Assembly: GCA_029263395.1 (NCBI GenBank)
Contig: JAJCXO010000189.1
Location: 62,001-126,000, forward strand
Direction of reading: 5' to 3'
Length of the DNA stretch: 64,000 nucleotides
Origin: Acidobacteriota bacterium
GTDB lineage: Bacteria > Acidobacteriota > Thermoanaerobaculia > Multivoradales > J023
Shown: positions 36,883 to 45,149 of the stretch, piece after piece
How positions within the stretch are numbered: the stretch's first letter is position 1
How the letters are laid out: every line of letters begins with the position of its first letter
The notes under the pieces: generated by a model
The model's database searches: none
What the model was told of the DNA's origin: nothing
Seen by the model: the letters and a program-made list of their open reading frames with translations, nothing else
Translations under genes and position numbers: made by a program

Positions 36883-38663
36883 TCGCGAAACTCGCGCCGG
36901 GTAGTCCAGGCAAGATGTACTGCCAGCCCGACCATAGCCAACAGCAAAAAGATCCAACCGATACCCTGTCGTTCCCAACCTTCAGCTGCTGCTCCCCAAT
37001 CACCCCATCGACCACTGCTTGCTGATCGCAGATCCGACTCTTCTGCTGCGAGCGCATTAACCGACCAACGATCCACAACACCACCGTGGGTCACCTGGAA
37101 AAGCCCCAGCTGGTCGGCGTCAACTTCGAGCTGCCCAATACTCGAGGTCAAAGTTCGCCGCGTGCCATCAGGTAGTAGCAACGTCGCGGTCTCGCTGCGC
37201 AAACCGACAACCGCACGCGACCCGAGCCGATAATTTGACACCTGCAGCCCAGGCACCGAACGAGACCGCCATGACAACAGATTCCACCATAGGATCGGCC
37301 AATTGGTCGTTTGCTGCACATTGGACAGATCGGGATTCCAAAACAAGTTCAACAGCTGACGCCCCTGGGCTGTCCCGCGACCGGACAACAATGGGATTTC
37401 ACCAGCAGCAATAATCGTGGTGTCCAACGGGTGGCGCGCCCCTTTGCCAGCCCCCCAGATGACACCTTCGAGGCTTAGACCCTCGGTGAGTGGATGGCTG
37501 CGGTCGAAAATAAACGGCCCCAGATAAGGCACCGCGGGTTCCACCGCACGAACGCGCAATTGCCAGGTCTCCTCCGAGACAGCTTCAGACGCCATTTCAG
37601 AACCGTCGGAGATCCACAACTCAGGCCGTTCCTTTACAAGATCCGCAAACTGCGTTGCACCGACAGCGGACGCCACCTGCTGTTTGATCTCAGGATTAGA
37701 GAGCTCGAGGCTCACCCGGACTCTACGGTCGGGTTGCGGTAGCAGAAGGACTTGATCGTCGAGGCTCGAGGCATCTGCAGCAGAACCTTCGATCGCCAAC
37801 CGCAACTTGGCCGTCGCTGCCTTAGGCGCTGTGAAACGCCAACGTGCCAGCCCACCGGCAGCCAGTTCGAGACGTTCGGGTGGCATATTTTCCTCTCCCA
37901 GGACCAAGAGAGGTCGGACAACAACGGACTGCGCCGAAAAATTTGCAATCTCCACCAGACAGCTGTCGAGGCTCTCTCGACTTTCATCCCGACTACGCAG
38001 CGCGTTGACAATCGCCACGTTGGCAGCCGCCTGTCCGAAAGCCCACCACTTCACACGCTCGCCGAGCTCAGGCGGAGCTAGGTCTTCGATGGGAGGTGGA
38101 CGATCGCTCACCACCAGAATCCGAGCCCGCGGCCCACCGATCTCTGCAGCCAGACCCACAGCCTCGTCGATCCGTGCCACCGCAGCTCGCGGATGCCAAG
38201 ACGCCAACTCTGCAACCGCCTCTTCGGAGGTGACCGCTCCTGCGCCGATCACTTGCGGCTGCTGCCCCGCAAGGATCAGAGTCACCGACTTGTGCGAGGT
38301 GTCTCTCAACTCACGTTGCAGCGCGACCATTGCAGCCGCCTGAGGCGACTCAGTGCCCCCAGCTGCCATTGAGAGCGAGTCGTCTAGCACCAGCACGAGC
38401 GGAGCCCGAGCAGCCGGCGCCATCACCTGAGGTCCGGCGGCGGCTAGCACCAGCAGGGACAGGATCAGAGCCTCGAGCCAGAACAGCTTCGAGGCCTTGA
38501 ATCGATCCAGCCTTCGTCCACTCGAACGACTGAACGGCTGCGGGCGCCACAGCATCAAACTCGATACGGTGTGGCGTTGTGCGCGCTGGCGCAGCCAATA
38601 GATCGCAACCAGGGCTGGCAGCGCCAAGAAACCGACAAAAGCCCACGGCCCAGCGAACGTCAA
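36879..38663 (-). CDS. BatA-like VWA protein with N-terminal double membrane segment
   Basis: The N-terminus (FAGPWAFVGFLALPALVAIYWLRQRAQRHTVSSLMLWR) is the aerotolerance-regulator N-terminal domain of BatA proteins, followed by a second helix and a VWA domain with DDSLS in LVLVLDDSLSMAAGG. The C-terminal half is beta-rich, with a GATase-like portion (HPLTEGLSLEGVIWGAG) and a final helix (GIGWIFLLLAMVGLAVHLAW). BatA proteins work with MoxR ATPases. The start is TTG, and its first base pairs overlap the penicillin acylase stop as TTGA, so translation is probably coupled. Confidence 0.82.
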   Translation of the reverse strand: MTFAGPWAFVGFLALPALVAIYWLRQRAQRHTVSSLMLWRPQPFSRSSGRRLDRFKASKLFWLEALILSLLVLAAAGPQVMAPAARAPLVLVLDDSLSMAAGGTESPQAAAMVALQRELRDTSHKSVTLILAGQQPQVIGAGAVTSEEAVAELASWHPRAAVARIDEAVGLAAEIGGPRARILVVSDRPPPIEDLAPPELGERVKWWAFGQAAANVAIVNALRSRDESRESLDSCLVEIANFSAQSVVVRPLLVLGEENMPPERLELAAGGLARWRFTAPKAATAKLRLAIEGSAADASSLDDQVLLLPQPDRRVRVSLELSNPEIKQQVASAVGATQFADLVKERPELWISDGSEMASEAVSEETWQLRVRAVEPAVPYLGPFIFDRSHPLTEGLSLEGVIWGAGKGARHPLDTTIIAAGEIPLLSGRGTAQGRQLLNLFWNPDLSNVQQTTNWPILWWNLLSWRSRSVPGLQVSNYRLGSRAVVGLRSETATLLLPDGTRRTLTSSIGQLEVDADQLGLFQVTHGGVVDRWSVNALAAEESDLRSASSGRWGDWGAAAEGWERQGIGWIFLLLAMVGLAVHLAWTTRREFRE

Positions 38664-40837
38664 TCGGGCCTACCTATATCGGGACCTCCGGGTCGGTATT
38701 CGCGAGCTAAATGGCTGCGTACCTCAGCCTCATACATCCACACCGGTTTTGTTTGGCGTTGGGCAAAGAGGACCGCTTGATCCGCATAGTGCGGCGAGTC
38801 CTCATCTTGCGTGGCACTTCCGAACTGATGAACGCTGTCGGAGCGCAGGTTCCCTTCGGAGCTCCAGGCAACCCGCAGAATATAGGAATCGCCTGCCAAG
38901 CCGACCAGGCGGCCATCATCCGCCAACTCACCATAAATCGCCCGCAGGACGTCGGGCGCACCTCCAACCGCCAAGTCCGCAGGACCGTGGCGCAGCCGGT
39001 TGACTTCCCCCCACCGTACATCCAAGCGACCATGGTGCTGCAACAACTGTTGCGCCGCTTGCGATACGGCCGCCACCAGCGCCTCGTCGCTCGGTGGCTC
39101 GACCTCCCCTAGGATCGGCAGAAACTGGGCCAACGACAAGATCGCCAATGCAGCCCGTGGATTGTCGACATCAGTCTCGAAGTTCCAATCAGCCAAAACA
39201 TCCCAGGCTTCGCTCGACGCTCCGATGGGTCGCGGCAAGGCCAACACCCGTTCGACCAGCTGTGCCATGGTCGACTGCGTGGAATAGGCCGTGTCGTATT
39301 TGATCGCGTCGAGCTCTTCGAGGGTGATGGATGAATCTGCGCCCAACAGCTCCAACGCCCGTTGCCCACGGTTAGTGACCCGCCGTTCAATGCCAATGGG
39401 ATAGTCAGCCGGGGATGGATTTTCTGGTCCGTGTGTGGTCGCGAATGGATGATTGTTGCAGTTCTGGACAAAACCAGACGACGGGTTCAAGACTTGCGGA
39501 AGCTCGTCGAGCGCCATGGTTTCCGTCCACAACGTCTCGGAAGTGTCCCCGGGTAGATATTGCGACCAGTCATACCCCGAAGACCGCTTCGGCAAAAGAG
39601 CGTTGTAGAGATAGAAGATGTTGCCTTCGCGGTCCGCATAAGCGGTATTGAACATCGGCAAGGCTTGGCGACGCACCGCGGCTTGCCACTCGTCGAAGGT
39701 GCGCGCCTGGTTCATCCGGTACCACTGCTCAACGTGTCCCACTTCACCAAACGACGCAAACCGCACCGCATAGGTACCGTGCGGACGACGGACCACCGGT
39801 CCATGGACCGACCACAAAACCTCGCGCTCGACGGTCCAGCGCAACGGCCCCCATAACTTCACTTCGATGGCTGCCGTACGCTCTTCGAGCGTCCGCCACT
39901 CGCCGTCAAACCGATACCGATCTGGATCCTCGGGGTCAACATCCAGAACATAAACGTCAACCAAGTCGGGCTTGTTGACGGTATGGGCCCAGCCGAGGTC
40001 ACGATTGTGGCCGTGGAGGACTAGCGGTGCGCCTGGGAACACTCCGCCAACCATGTCCCATCCCTGCTCGCTGTGCAGATGGGCTTCATACCAGGCGACC
40101 GGTCCTTCCCAGGGCTGGTGAGAATTGATGACGAGAAACGTACTACCGTCGGCAGTCCGAGTCGGACCCACCGCGAAGGTGTTGGAGCCTGTCACCGGCC
40201 CCAGCTCAAAACCTCGTCGTGCAGTCTTGCGCTCCGTCAAGGGGCGCTGTCGTTCGTCTTCGAACAGTTCTTTCAATGCCTGGTCAACACCGAAAAACAA
40301 CGGTAACTTGTGGACAAAACCAGCCACGACATCTTCACCCCGCAAGGGGTAGGCCCAAGCAATAGCCTGATCCGGGTGAGTGGCGGCAAAATGATTGATG
40401 CCATCGGCATAGGCCTCACACAGCGCTCGCACATCCGCGGCTAGAGTGGGATAACCCGCGGTCACCACCTCCTGTACCCGCAGTAGTTGGACCATGTAGT
40501 CGTTGGCAGCGCCGTCCTGACCGATCATTGCCGCCAAACGACCACGCGACGCCACCAACGCACCTTGAATAGTCTCGAAGTCATCCTCGGCATGAGCCCA
40601 AGCGAGACCATAAGCAACATCGGCATCGCTGCGGCCGAAGTGGTGTGGCACCCCCCAGGTATCGCGCAAGATCCGGACATCGTAAGTGCCCTCAGGTGGC
40701 ACTAAATCTGGTGGCAGAGACGACGATGGAGCGGTCAGCGTTGCGACCACAAACACTGCAGCGACCACGGACATGGTCGCTGCTACCACGACAACACCCC
40801 ACCGGACGAAACCGCCGCCGATGAGTCGACGCCTCAT
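38660..40837 (-). CDS. Penicillin acylase family Ntn-hydrolase
   Basis: A 725-residue precursor with one N-terminal membrane segment (VRWGVVVVAATMSVVAAVFVVATL). The alpha chain contains VRILRDTWGVPHHFG and YGLAWAHAEDDFETIQ. The autocatalytic cleavage site with the nucleophilic serine is GPVTGSNTFAVGP, Ser218. The beta chain contains INSHQPWEGPVAWYEAHL, LHGHNRDLGWAHTVNKPDLVDVYV and WSVHGPVV. These enzymes cleave amide bonds in acylated amines such as homoserine lactones, acyl amino acids or beta-lactams; which applies is unknown. ATG 40837 or GTG 40840 could start translation. Its place inside a VWA/MoxR operon is unusual. Confidence 0.9.
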   Translation of the reverse strand: MRRRLIGGGFVRWGVVVVAATMSVVAAVFVVATLTAPSSSLPPDLVPPEGTYDVRILRDTWGVPHHFGRSDADVAYGLAWAHAEDDFETIQGALVASRGRLAAMIGQDGAANDYMVQLLRVQEVVTAGYPTLAADVRALCEAYADGINHFAATHPDQAIAWAYPLRGEDVVAGFVHKLPLFFGVDQALKELFEDERQRPLTERKTARRGFELGPVTGSNTFAVGPTRTADGSTFLVINSHQPWEGPVAWYEAHLHSEQGWDMVGGVFPGAPLVLHGHNRDLGWAHTVNKPDLVDVYVLDVDPEDPDRYRFDGEWRTLEERTAAIEVKLWGPLRWTVEREVLWSVHGPVVRRPHGTYAVRFASFGEVGHVEQWYRMNQARTFDEWQAAVRRQALPMFNTAYADREGNIFYLYNALLPKRSSGYDWSQYLPGDTSETLWTETMALDELPQVLNPSSGFVQNCNNHPFATTHGPENPSPADYPIGIERRVTNRGQRALELLGADSSITLEELDAIKYDTAYSTQSTMAQLVERVLALPRPIGASSEAWDVLADWNFETDVDNPRAALAILSLAQFLPILGEVEPPSDEALVAAVSQAAQQLLQHHGRLDVRWGEVNRLRHGPADLAVGGAPDVLRAIYGELADDGRLVGLAGDSYILRVAWSSEGNLRSDSVHQFGSATQDEDSPHYADQAVLFAQRQTKPVWMYEAEVRSHLAREYRPGGPDIGRPD

Positions 40838-40862
40838 CACGCCATCTCGAACGAGTGAAGCG

Positions 40863-41606
40863 CTAGCGACCCCACATGCCCGAGCCGGAATCGAGCTTGC
40901 GGAAAAATTCGAGTTCATGGTCGGCAATGGCGCGAGCCCGCGCATAACCACGATCCCCGTGATCGGCGGTCTGCAAAACCTCGAACTCACATTCCTCGAT
41001 CACCGCCTTCAGACCCGCAGGGTTAGGGGCCCATTTGTTGGTGCCGTCCTGATGCAGCGTGCTGCGCGGGAAATAGTGCCACAGCGGCACATCGCTGTTG
41101 TGGACGGTGGGGTCCGTCGACAACTGGGTCTCGACGAACATCAGACCGCCATCAGCAACCACACTGCGGACGCGATCAAATGCCAGCATCGGGTTGCGCA
41201 AGTGGTACAACACACCGAGAAACAACACAATATCGAACGCCCCGAAACGCTCGCGGCTGAGCTCGTAGACATTGGCGGTATGGTGCTCGACTTGGCTGCC
41301 GAGCACACTGCTGGCGATCGAAAAGCCTGTGATCTCCGGATCCGCGTAGTCGAGGCCGACAACCTCTGCACCACGGCGTTCCATCTCGAACGAAAAGAAG
41401 CCGTCCATACAGCCGATGTCGAGGACCCGCTTGCCCGAGCAGTCCGCTGGCAGCCCTAACGCATCGAGGTAGACGAGCCCCAGGCTCGAATTGTGGCTCC
41501 CTGGAGTCGTAACTCCGGGGGCCAACTCAACCTGGTGATACCAATTCGCATGCCCCGCGACGAGCTCTTTGATCCGTGCGGAGTCGGTGATCTTCTGGGT
41601 GCCCAA
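40863..41606 (-). CDS. CmoB-like SAM-dependent methyltransferase
   Basis: A 247-residue class I methyltransferase. The N-terminal ANWYHQVELAPGVTTPG matches the substrate-binding part of CmoB/DUF1698 proteins, and motif I is VLDIGCMDGFFSFEMERRGAEVVGLDYAD. VLFLGVLYHLRNPMLAFD and VETQLSTDP follow. Real CmoB transfers a carboxymethyl group to tRNA U34 and needs CmoA, which is not seen here, and is longer (about 320 residues). This protein may therefore methylate another substrate. The start is TTG 41606, with AGAGAGG about 6 nt upstream. The penicillin acylase gene follows after 25 nt. Confidence 0.7.
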   Translation of the reverse strand: MGTQKITDSARIKELVAGHANWYHQVELAPGVTTPGSHNSSLGLVYLDALGLPADCSGKRVLDIGCMDGFFSFEMERRGAEVVGLDYADPEITGFSIASSVLGSQVEHHTANVYELSRERFGAFDIVLFLGVLYHLRNPMLAFDRVRSVVADGGLMFVETQLSTDPTVHNSDVPLWHYFPRSTLHQDGTNKWAPNPAGLKAVIEECEFEVLQTADHGDRGYARARAIADHELEFFRKLDSGSGMWGR

Positions 41607-41804
41607 TTCGACCTCTCTCTATGGAAACGTAAACCGCCTGATCGCCACCCCTGTGGCTCGAGCGGGAAGTTGGTTTGCAAGAAAACTCAGGATGAGCCGA
41701 CAATCAGCATTCAGCCAAAGCCAACGCAGGATCTTATCAAGCCGTGGCTGCTTCTCGAGAACTTCCCGGCCTCGACCTCTACTCGCTCGCCTCACGGCCT
41801 CGAC

Positions 41805-42704
41805 TTAGAGGGCTTCCCGCGTCCCCAACTCGACCATTCCCTGCCGCTCCAGCTCGACCAGGACTTCGGACGGCCAACCATCGACTAACGCTTCCGCGGT
41901 CAACGTCACGAAGCGCGCCCCAACTTGCCGACAAGCCTGGCGCCAACTCTCGCGGAGGGTGCCGAGGGTTCTACGATAATCCTCAACCGCCGGTTGATCT
42001 ATGAACACGTCACGCAACTCGCCGGTTTCGGCGTCCTCCAGACGGCTGAAGCCTGTCACAGATGGTTCTATCTCCTTTGCCGCTAGTACTTGCACGACCC
42101 ACAACGCCGCAGCTCCTCGCGAGATTCGGCCAAGCAGCCGTTGTGGCTCGTCACGCCACAGCAGATCCGAGATCAGGATACGAATCCCTCCTGGACGCCA
42201 GCGTGGTGGCAGCCGTTCGACCGACGCCGGTAAACTACCTCGATAGTCAAAATCTACTCCGTCCCAATGCTGAGCCGACTGGCCGGGTTCCGCTAACCGT
42301 CGACAGCCCTCCCCAGCTTGCCAGGCAGCCTGGCTGAGACCGGCATGGGTTGCAGCACGGGCGAAGAAGGCCATCAGACCGATCGCAGCCCCCGCCTTGT
42401 CGGTACCGGCTAAAGCCATCGAACGCGAGCCGTCGATCAGTAGGTCGACGTGAGGCTGCACTTCTTCCCGGTAGAGTTTGACCACCAAGCGATCACTGCG
42501 AGCATATGCTGACCAGTCGAGATGGCGCAGATCATCGCCGGGCTGGTACTGACGATGATCCTGGAACTCCATCGAGCTACCGCTACGACGACCCAGCCGT
42601 GAGCTGCCAGCTGCTGCTCGCCGTGGCATCGTCAACACATAACGAGCCGCGGCGCGTTCCCCTTCTGCTATGAAACGTGGCTCCAGCATCGGCGACCTAT
42701 CCAT
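41805..42704 (-). CDS. DUF58 protein
   Basis: The 299-residue protein contains the DUF58 signature SMEFQDHRQYQPGDDLRHLDWSAYARSDRLVVKLYREE and a VWA-like core with DGSRS in DLLIDGSRSMALAGTDKA. DUF58 proteins are standard partners of MoxR ATPases. ATG 42704 overlaps the end of the permease gene (stop at 42697-42699), so it belongs to that operon. It lacks the N-terminal membrane helices found in many DUF58 proteins and seems cytoplasmic. A gap of 198 bp separates it from the methyltransferase gene, in which nothing is recognised. Confidence 0.85.
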   Translation of the reverse strand: MDRSPMLEPRFIAEGERAAARYVLTMPRRAAAGSSRLGRRSGSSMEFQDHRQYQPGDDLRHLDWSAYARSDRLVVKLYREEVQPHVDLLIDGSRSMALAGTDKAGAAIGLMAFFARAATHAGLSQAAWQAGEGCRRLAEPGQSAQHWDGVDFDYRGSLPASVERLPPRWRPGGIRILISDLLWRDEPQRLLGRISRGAAALWVVQVLAAKEIEPSVTGFSRLEDAETGELRDVFIDQPAVEDYRRTLGTLRESWRQACRQVGARFVTLTAEALVDGWPSEVLVELERQGMVELGTREAL

Positions 42705-44172
42705 CGCTGGGCATCGGCACAAATTGCCGGAATTGTGCCAGGAACCAGGATCGAGCCAACACCAACATCACCACCGCCCAACCCAGAGCGAATCGCATCG
42801 CGAAGGTGTCAAACGCATCGCTGTAAACCGAGAAGGGACTCAGGATCAACCACAGTCCGAACGTCATTGAACCGGCGACTGACTCCGGCGACAGCAGAAA
42901 GCCGATCATCGGCAGCAGCGCGCTGAACAAGGTGATCAGGATCAGGGCCAGCACCCAAGTCTGCGATCGCCGAACCCAAGGTGACAACCACCCCCGCTGC
43001 AGCAGCAACGCCAGCAACGCATAACTCAAGATATACGCACAGAAACCTAACTGAGGCCCAGCCAGCTCTTCGAACTCGACATTGAGCCGATGGTTGAAGA
43101 GCAGGTGGATTGCCGCGGTCAACGCCACCATCACCACCGCCCAAACCAGGCCATTGGCCGAGCCGCTGAACCACAGAAAAGCTGGACCACGAAACAGCTG
43201 CGATCGCGGCACCTCGGATGCGACTCTTTGAGTCATCTGATCGCGGGCGCAGATCGCCGACAGCATCACAACCGCAAAAAACCAGTAGATGACCAGTCCC
43301 CATACGGTGACCAGATCCTGCCGACCGTCTACGAAGCAGTCGACAGCCGCGCCAGCCGTCAACACCAACCAAGCCACCGTCACAAAACGCCGCACTGGCA
43401 ACGCCCGATTCGCAGTGGCCGGAGTCACCAACGCAACTGTCAACACGAACACCAGGCCAAACAAAACGCTGCAGATCACCACACTGAACAGGGTCGGTCC
43501 CCAAATGTTGGAACGCGTGAAGTAGCTCGCAACCCCGAGCTGCCGCAAGGCGAAAGCCAGGCCGAGCGAGACCGAGAGCAAGGTGATCAACCAGCCGAGT
43601 CCGGCCAGTGAGATCAGCAGCTTGAGAAGCTTTGACACCTGCAAGGACGCCAGGAACACCGCCGACAGAATGCCCGCTGCGGAGGCGACAAAACCTACTG
43701 CCAGTGCTGCAAACACAGTCGGTAAATCGATGCCACGCAAGAAGTAGGTGAAGCTCAAGTACGGCAGGCAGGCGCTGAACAACAGCAGTGTGACAATCAA
43801 GTTCGAGCCCAACTTGCCGGTGATGACACGGCTCGGAGACAGAGTCGAAATGTAGAAGAGCGCTAATCCGTGCCCGGAGCGTTCCGCCTGCATCCGCACC
43901 GCGGCATAAATCGGAATGCAGAACACCGCGGCGAAGAACAGCAGAGAAATCAAAATGCCGAAGACTTCCTCACCATAACTCGCTCCCTCGAGCAAGTTGA
44001 TGTCAGAGGTTCCCTTGGACATCAAATAGATACCCAGCGTCCCTAACTGGAAGCACAGAAATGCCAACAGAATCGACGGCAAGAATCGTCCGTGAACCGC
44101 CTGTCGTACCTCCTTGACAACAATCGGATTGACCGCGTCATCGAGCCACTCCATCCACCGCCGACCGCTCAT
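42697..44172 (-). CDS. ABC-2 type transporter permease
   Basis: A 491-residue membrane protein with about a dozen hydrophobic segments. The first part (NPIVVKEVRQAVHGRFLPSILLAFLCFQLGTLGIYLM) resembles the N-terminus of ABC-2 permeases, including the VKE-R motif; the segment SGHGLALFYISTLSPSRVITGKLGSNL is typical of Nat/ABC-2 exporters. It starts with ATG overlapping the TGA of the ATPase gene by 4 nt. With the ATPase it should form a two-gene exporter. The substrate is unknown. Confidence 0.85.
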   Translation of the reverse strand: MSGRRWMEWLDDAVNPIVVKEVRQAVHGRFLPSILLAFLCFQLGTLGIYLMSKGTSDINLLEGASYGEEVFGILISLLFFAAVFCIPIYAAVRMQAERSGHGLALFYISTLSPSRVITGKLGSNLIVTLLLFSACLPYLSFTYFLRGIDLPTVFAALAVGFVASAAGILSAVFLASLQVSKLLKLLISLAGLGWLITLLSVSLGLAFALRQLGVASYFTRSNIWGPTLFSVVICSVLFGLVFVLTVALVTPATANRALPVRRFVTVAWLVLTAGAAVDCFVDGRQDLVTVWGLVIYWFFAVVMLSAICARDQMTQRVASEVPRSQLFRGPAFLWFSGSANGLVWAVVMVALTAAIHLLFNHRLNVEFEELAGPQLGFCAYILSYALLALLLQRGWLSPWVRRSQTWVLALILITLFSALLPMIGFLLSPESVAGSMTFGLWLILSPFSVYSDAFDTFAMRFALGWAVVMLVLARSWFLAQFRQFVPMPSDG

Positions 44173-45098
44173 TGGACCTCACCGTCGGTGACGTTCATGA
44201 AAACCTCTTCTAGACCTCCTTGGCGCGGCTGGAACTCGATGACGCGATGGCCGGCCTGAATCAGATGCGCCAACACCTCCGCGGCGGCCTCTTCCCCACC
44301 TTCAATCTCGATCTCCAAACCGTCCCCAACTAGACGCGCTGTCTCGACACCCGGGATCGTCAACACCTCACGGTGCAACTCGGCAACCTCACCCAACGCT
44401 CGCAACCGTACGACGAGATGTTGCGTCCTGTCCTGCAACAAGTCGCGAATAGCACCAGCGCGCAGCATCCGACCGTGTTCCAAGATCACTGCACCGTGGC
44501 AGATCTCTGACAACTCGGTCAGAATGTGGGAGCTGATCAACACCGCCTTACCTTGCTCAGCAAGAACCAACAGTAGCTCTCGTAGCTCAACCCGTGCCCG
44601 CGGATCGAGCCCGGCTGCCGGCTCGTCGAGGATCAAGACACCGGGGTCGTGGATCAACGCCCGCGCCAAGCTGACGCGCTGTTTCATGCCCTTGGACAAG
44701 GTGTGGATCAGTTTGTGACGGATGCCGGCCAGGTTGGTGAAATCCTCAATGTCTGCCACCACGCGGCGTCTATGCCCGGCCCGCAGTCCATACGCTCGGG
44801 CAAAGAAGTCCAGGTAGTCGTCCACCGACATATCGCGGTGAGTCGGCAGTTGGTCGGGCATAAAACCGAGGGTCCGACGCGCCCACTCGGGCTGTTGGAC
44901 CAGCGACACGCCATCGAGCAGGGCATCTCCGGCGGTGGGTTCATCGAGGGTGGCGAGAATACGCATCGTGGTTGTCTTGCCGGCACCGTTTGGGCCGACG
45001 AACCCGTAAATTTCCCCCGCCGCGACCGAAAACGACACGTCATCGACCGCCTTGATGTCGCCAAACGAGCGTTTCAGGTGTTCAACGCGCAGTCTCAA
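44169..45098 (-). CDS. ABC transporter ATP-binding protein
   Basis: A 309-residue ATPase of the ABC-2/DRA family. Walker A is GPNGAGKTT near residue 34, the signature motif is LSKGMKQRVSLARAL near 140, and Walker B VLILDEPAAGLDPRARVE near 160, followed by ISSHILTELSEICHGAVIL. The C-terminal 80 residues form the usual regulatory extension (EVLAHLIQAGHRVIEFQPRQGGLEEVFMNVTDGE). The start is TTG 45098, the last and most diverged unit of a 17-bp tandem repeat whose earlier units all carry ATG. Its translation appears to depend on reinitiation from a mini-cistron. Confidence 0.92.
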   Translation of the reverse strand: MRLRVEHLKRSFGDIKAVDDVSFSVAAGEIYGFVGPNGAGKTTTMRILATLDEPTAGDALLDGVSLVQQPEWARRTLGFMPDQLPTHRDMSVDDYLDFFARAYGLRAGHRRRVVADIEDFTNLAGIRHKLIHTLSKGMKQRVSLARALIHDPGVLILDEPAAGLDPRARVELRELLLVLAEQGKAVLISSHILTELSEICHGAVILEHGRMLRAGAIRDLLQDRTQHLVVRLRALGEVAELHREVLTIPGVETARLVGDGLEIEIEGGEEAAAEVLAHLIQAGHRVIEFQPRQGGLEEVFMNVTDGEVQ

Positions 45099-45149
45099 AA
45101 TGCAACCCGTCTCATGACATAAACCGTCTCATGACACAAACCGTCTCAT
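45095..45149 (-). repeat. 17-bp tandem repeat forming three overlapping mini-cistrons
   Basis: Read on the minus strand, the units start at 45149, 45132, 45115 and 45098. The first is ATGAGACGGTTTGTGTC. Each ATG opens a frame of six codons plus stop: MRRFVS (45149-45129), MRRFMS (45132-45112), MRRVAF (45115-45095). Each stop overlaps the next start as ATGA, and the last as TTGA with the ABC ATPase start. The first ATG overlaps the stop codon of the GldG-like gene. Thus every stop-start step across this junction is a 4-nt overlap. Confidence 0.8.
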
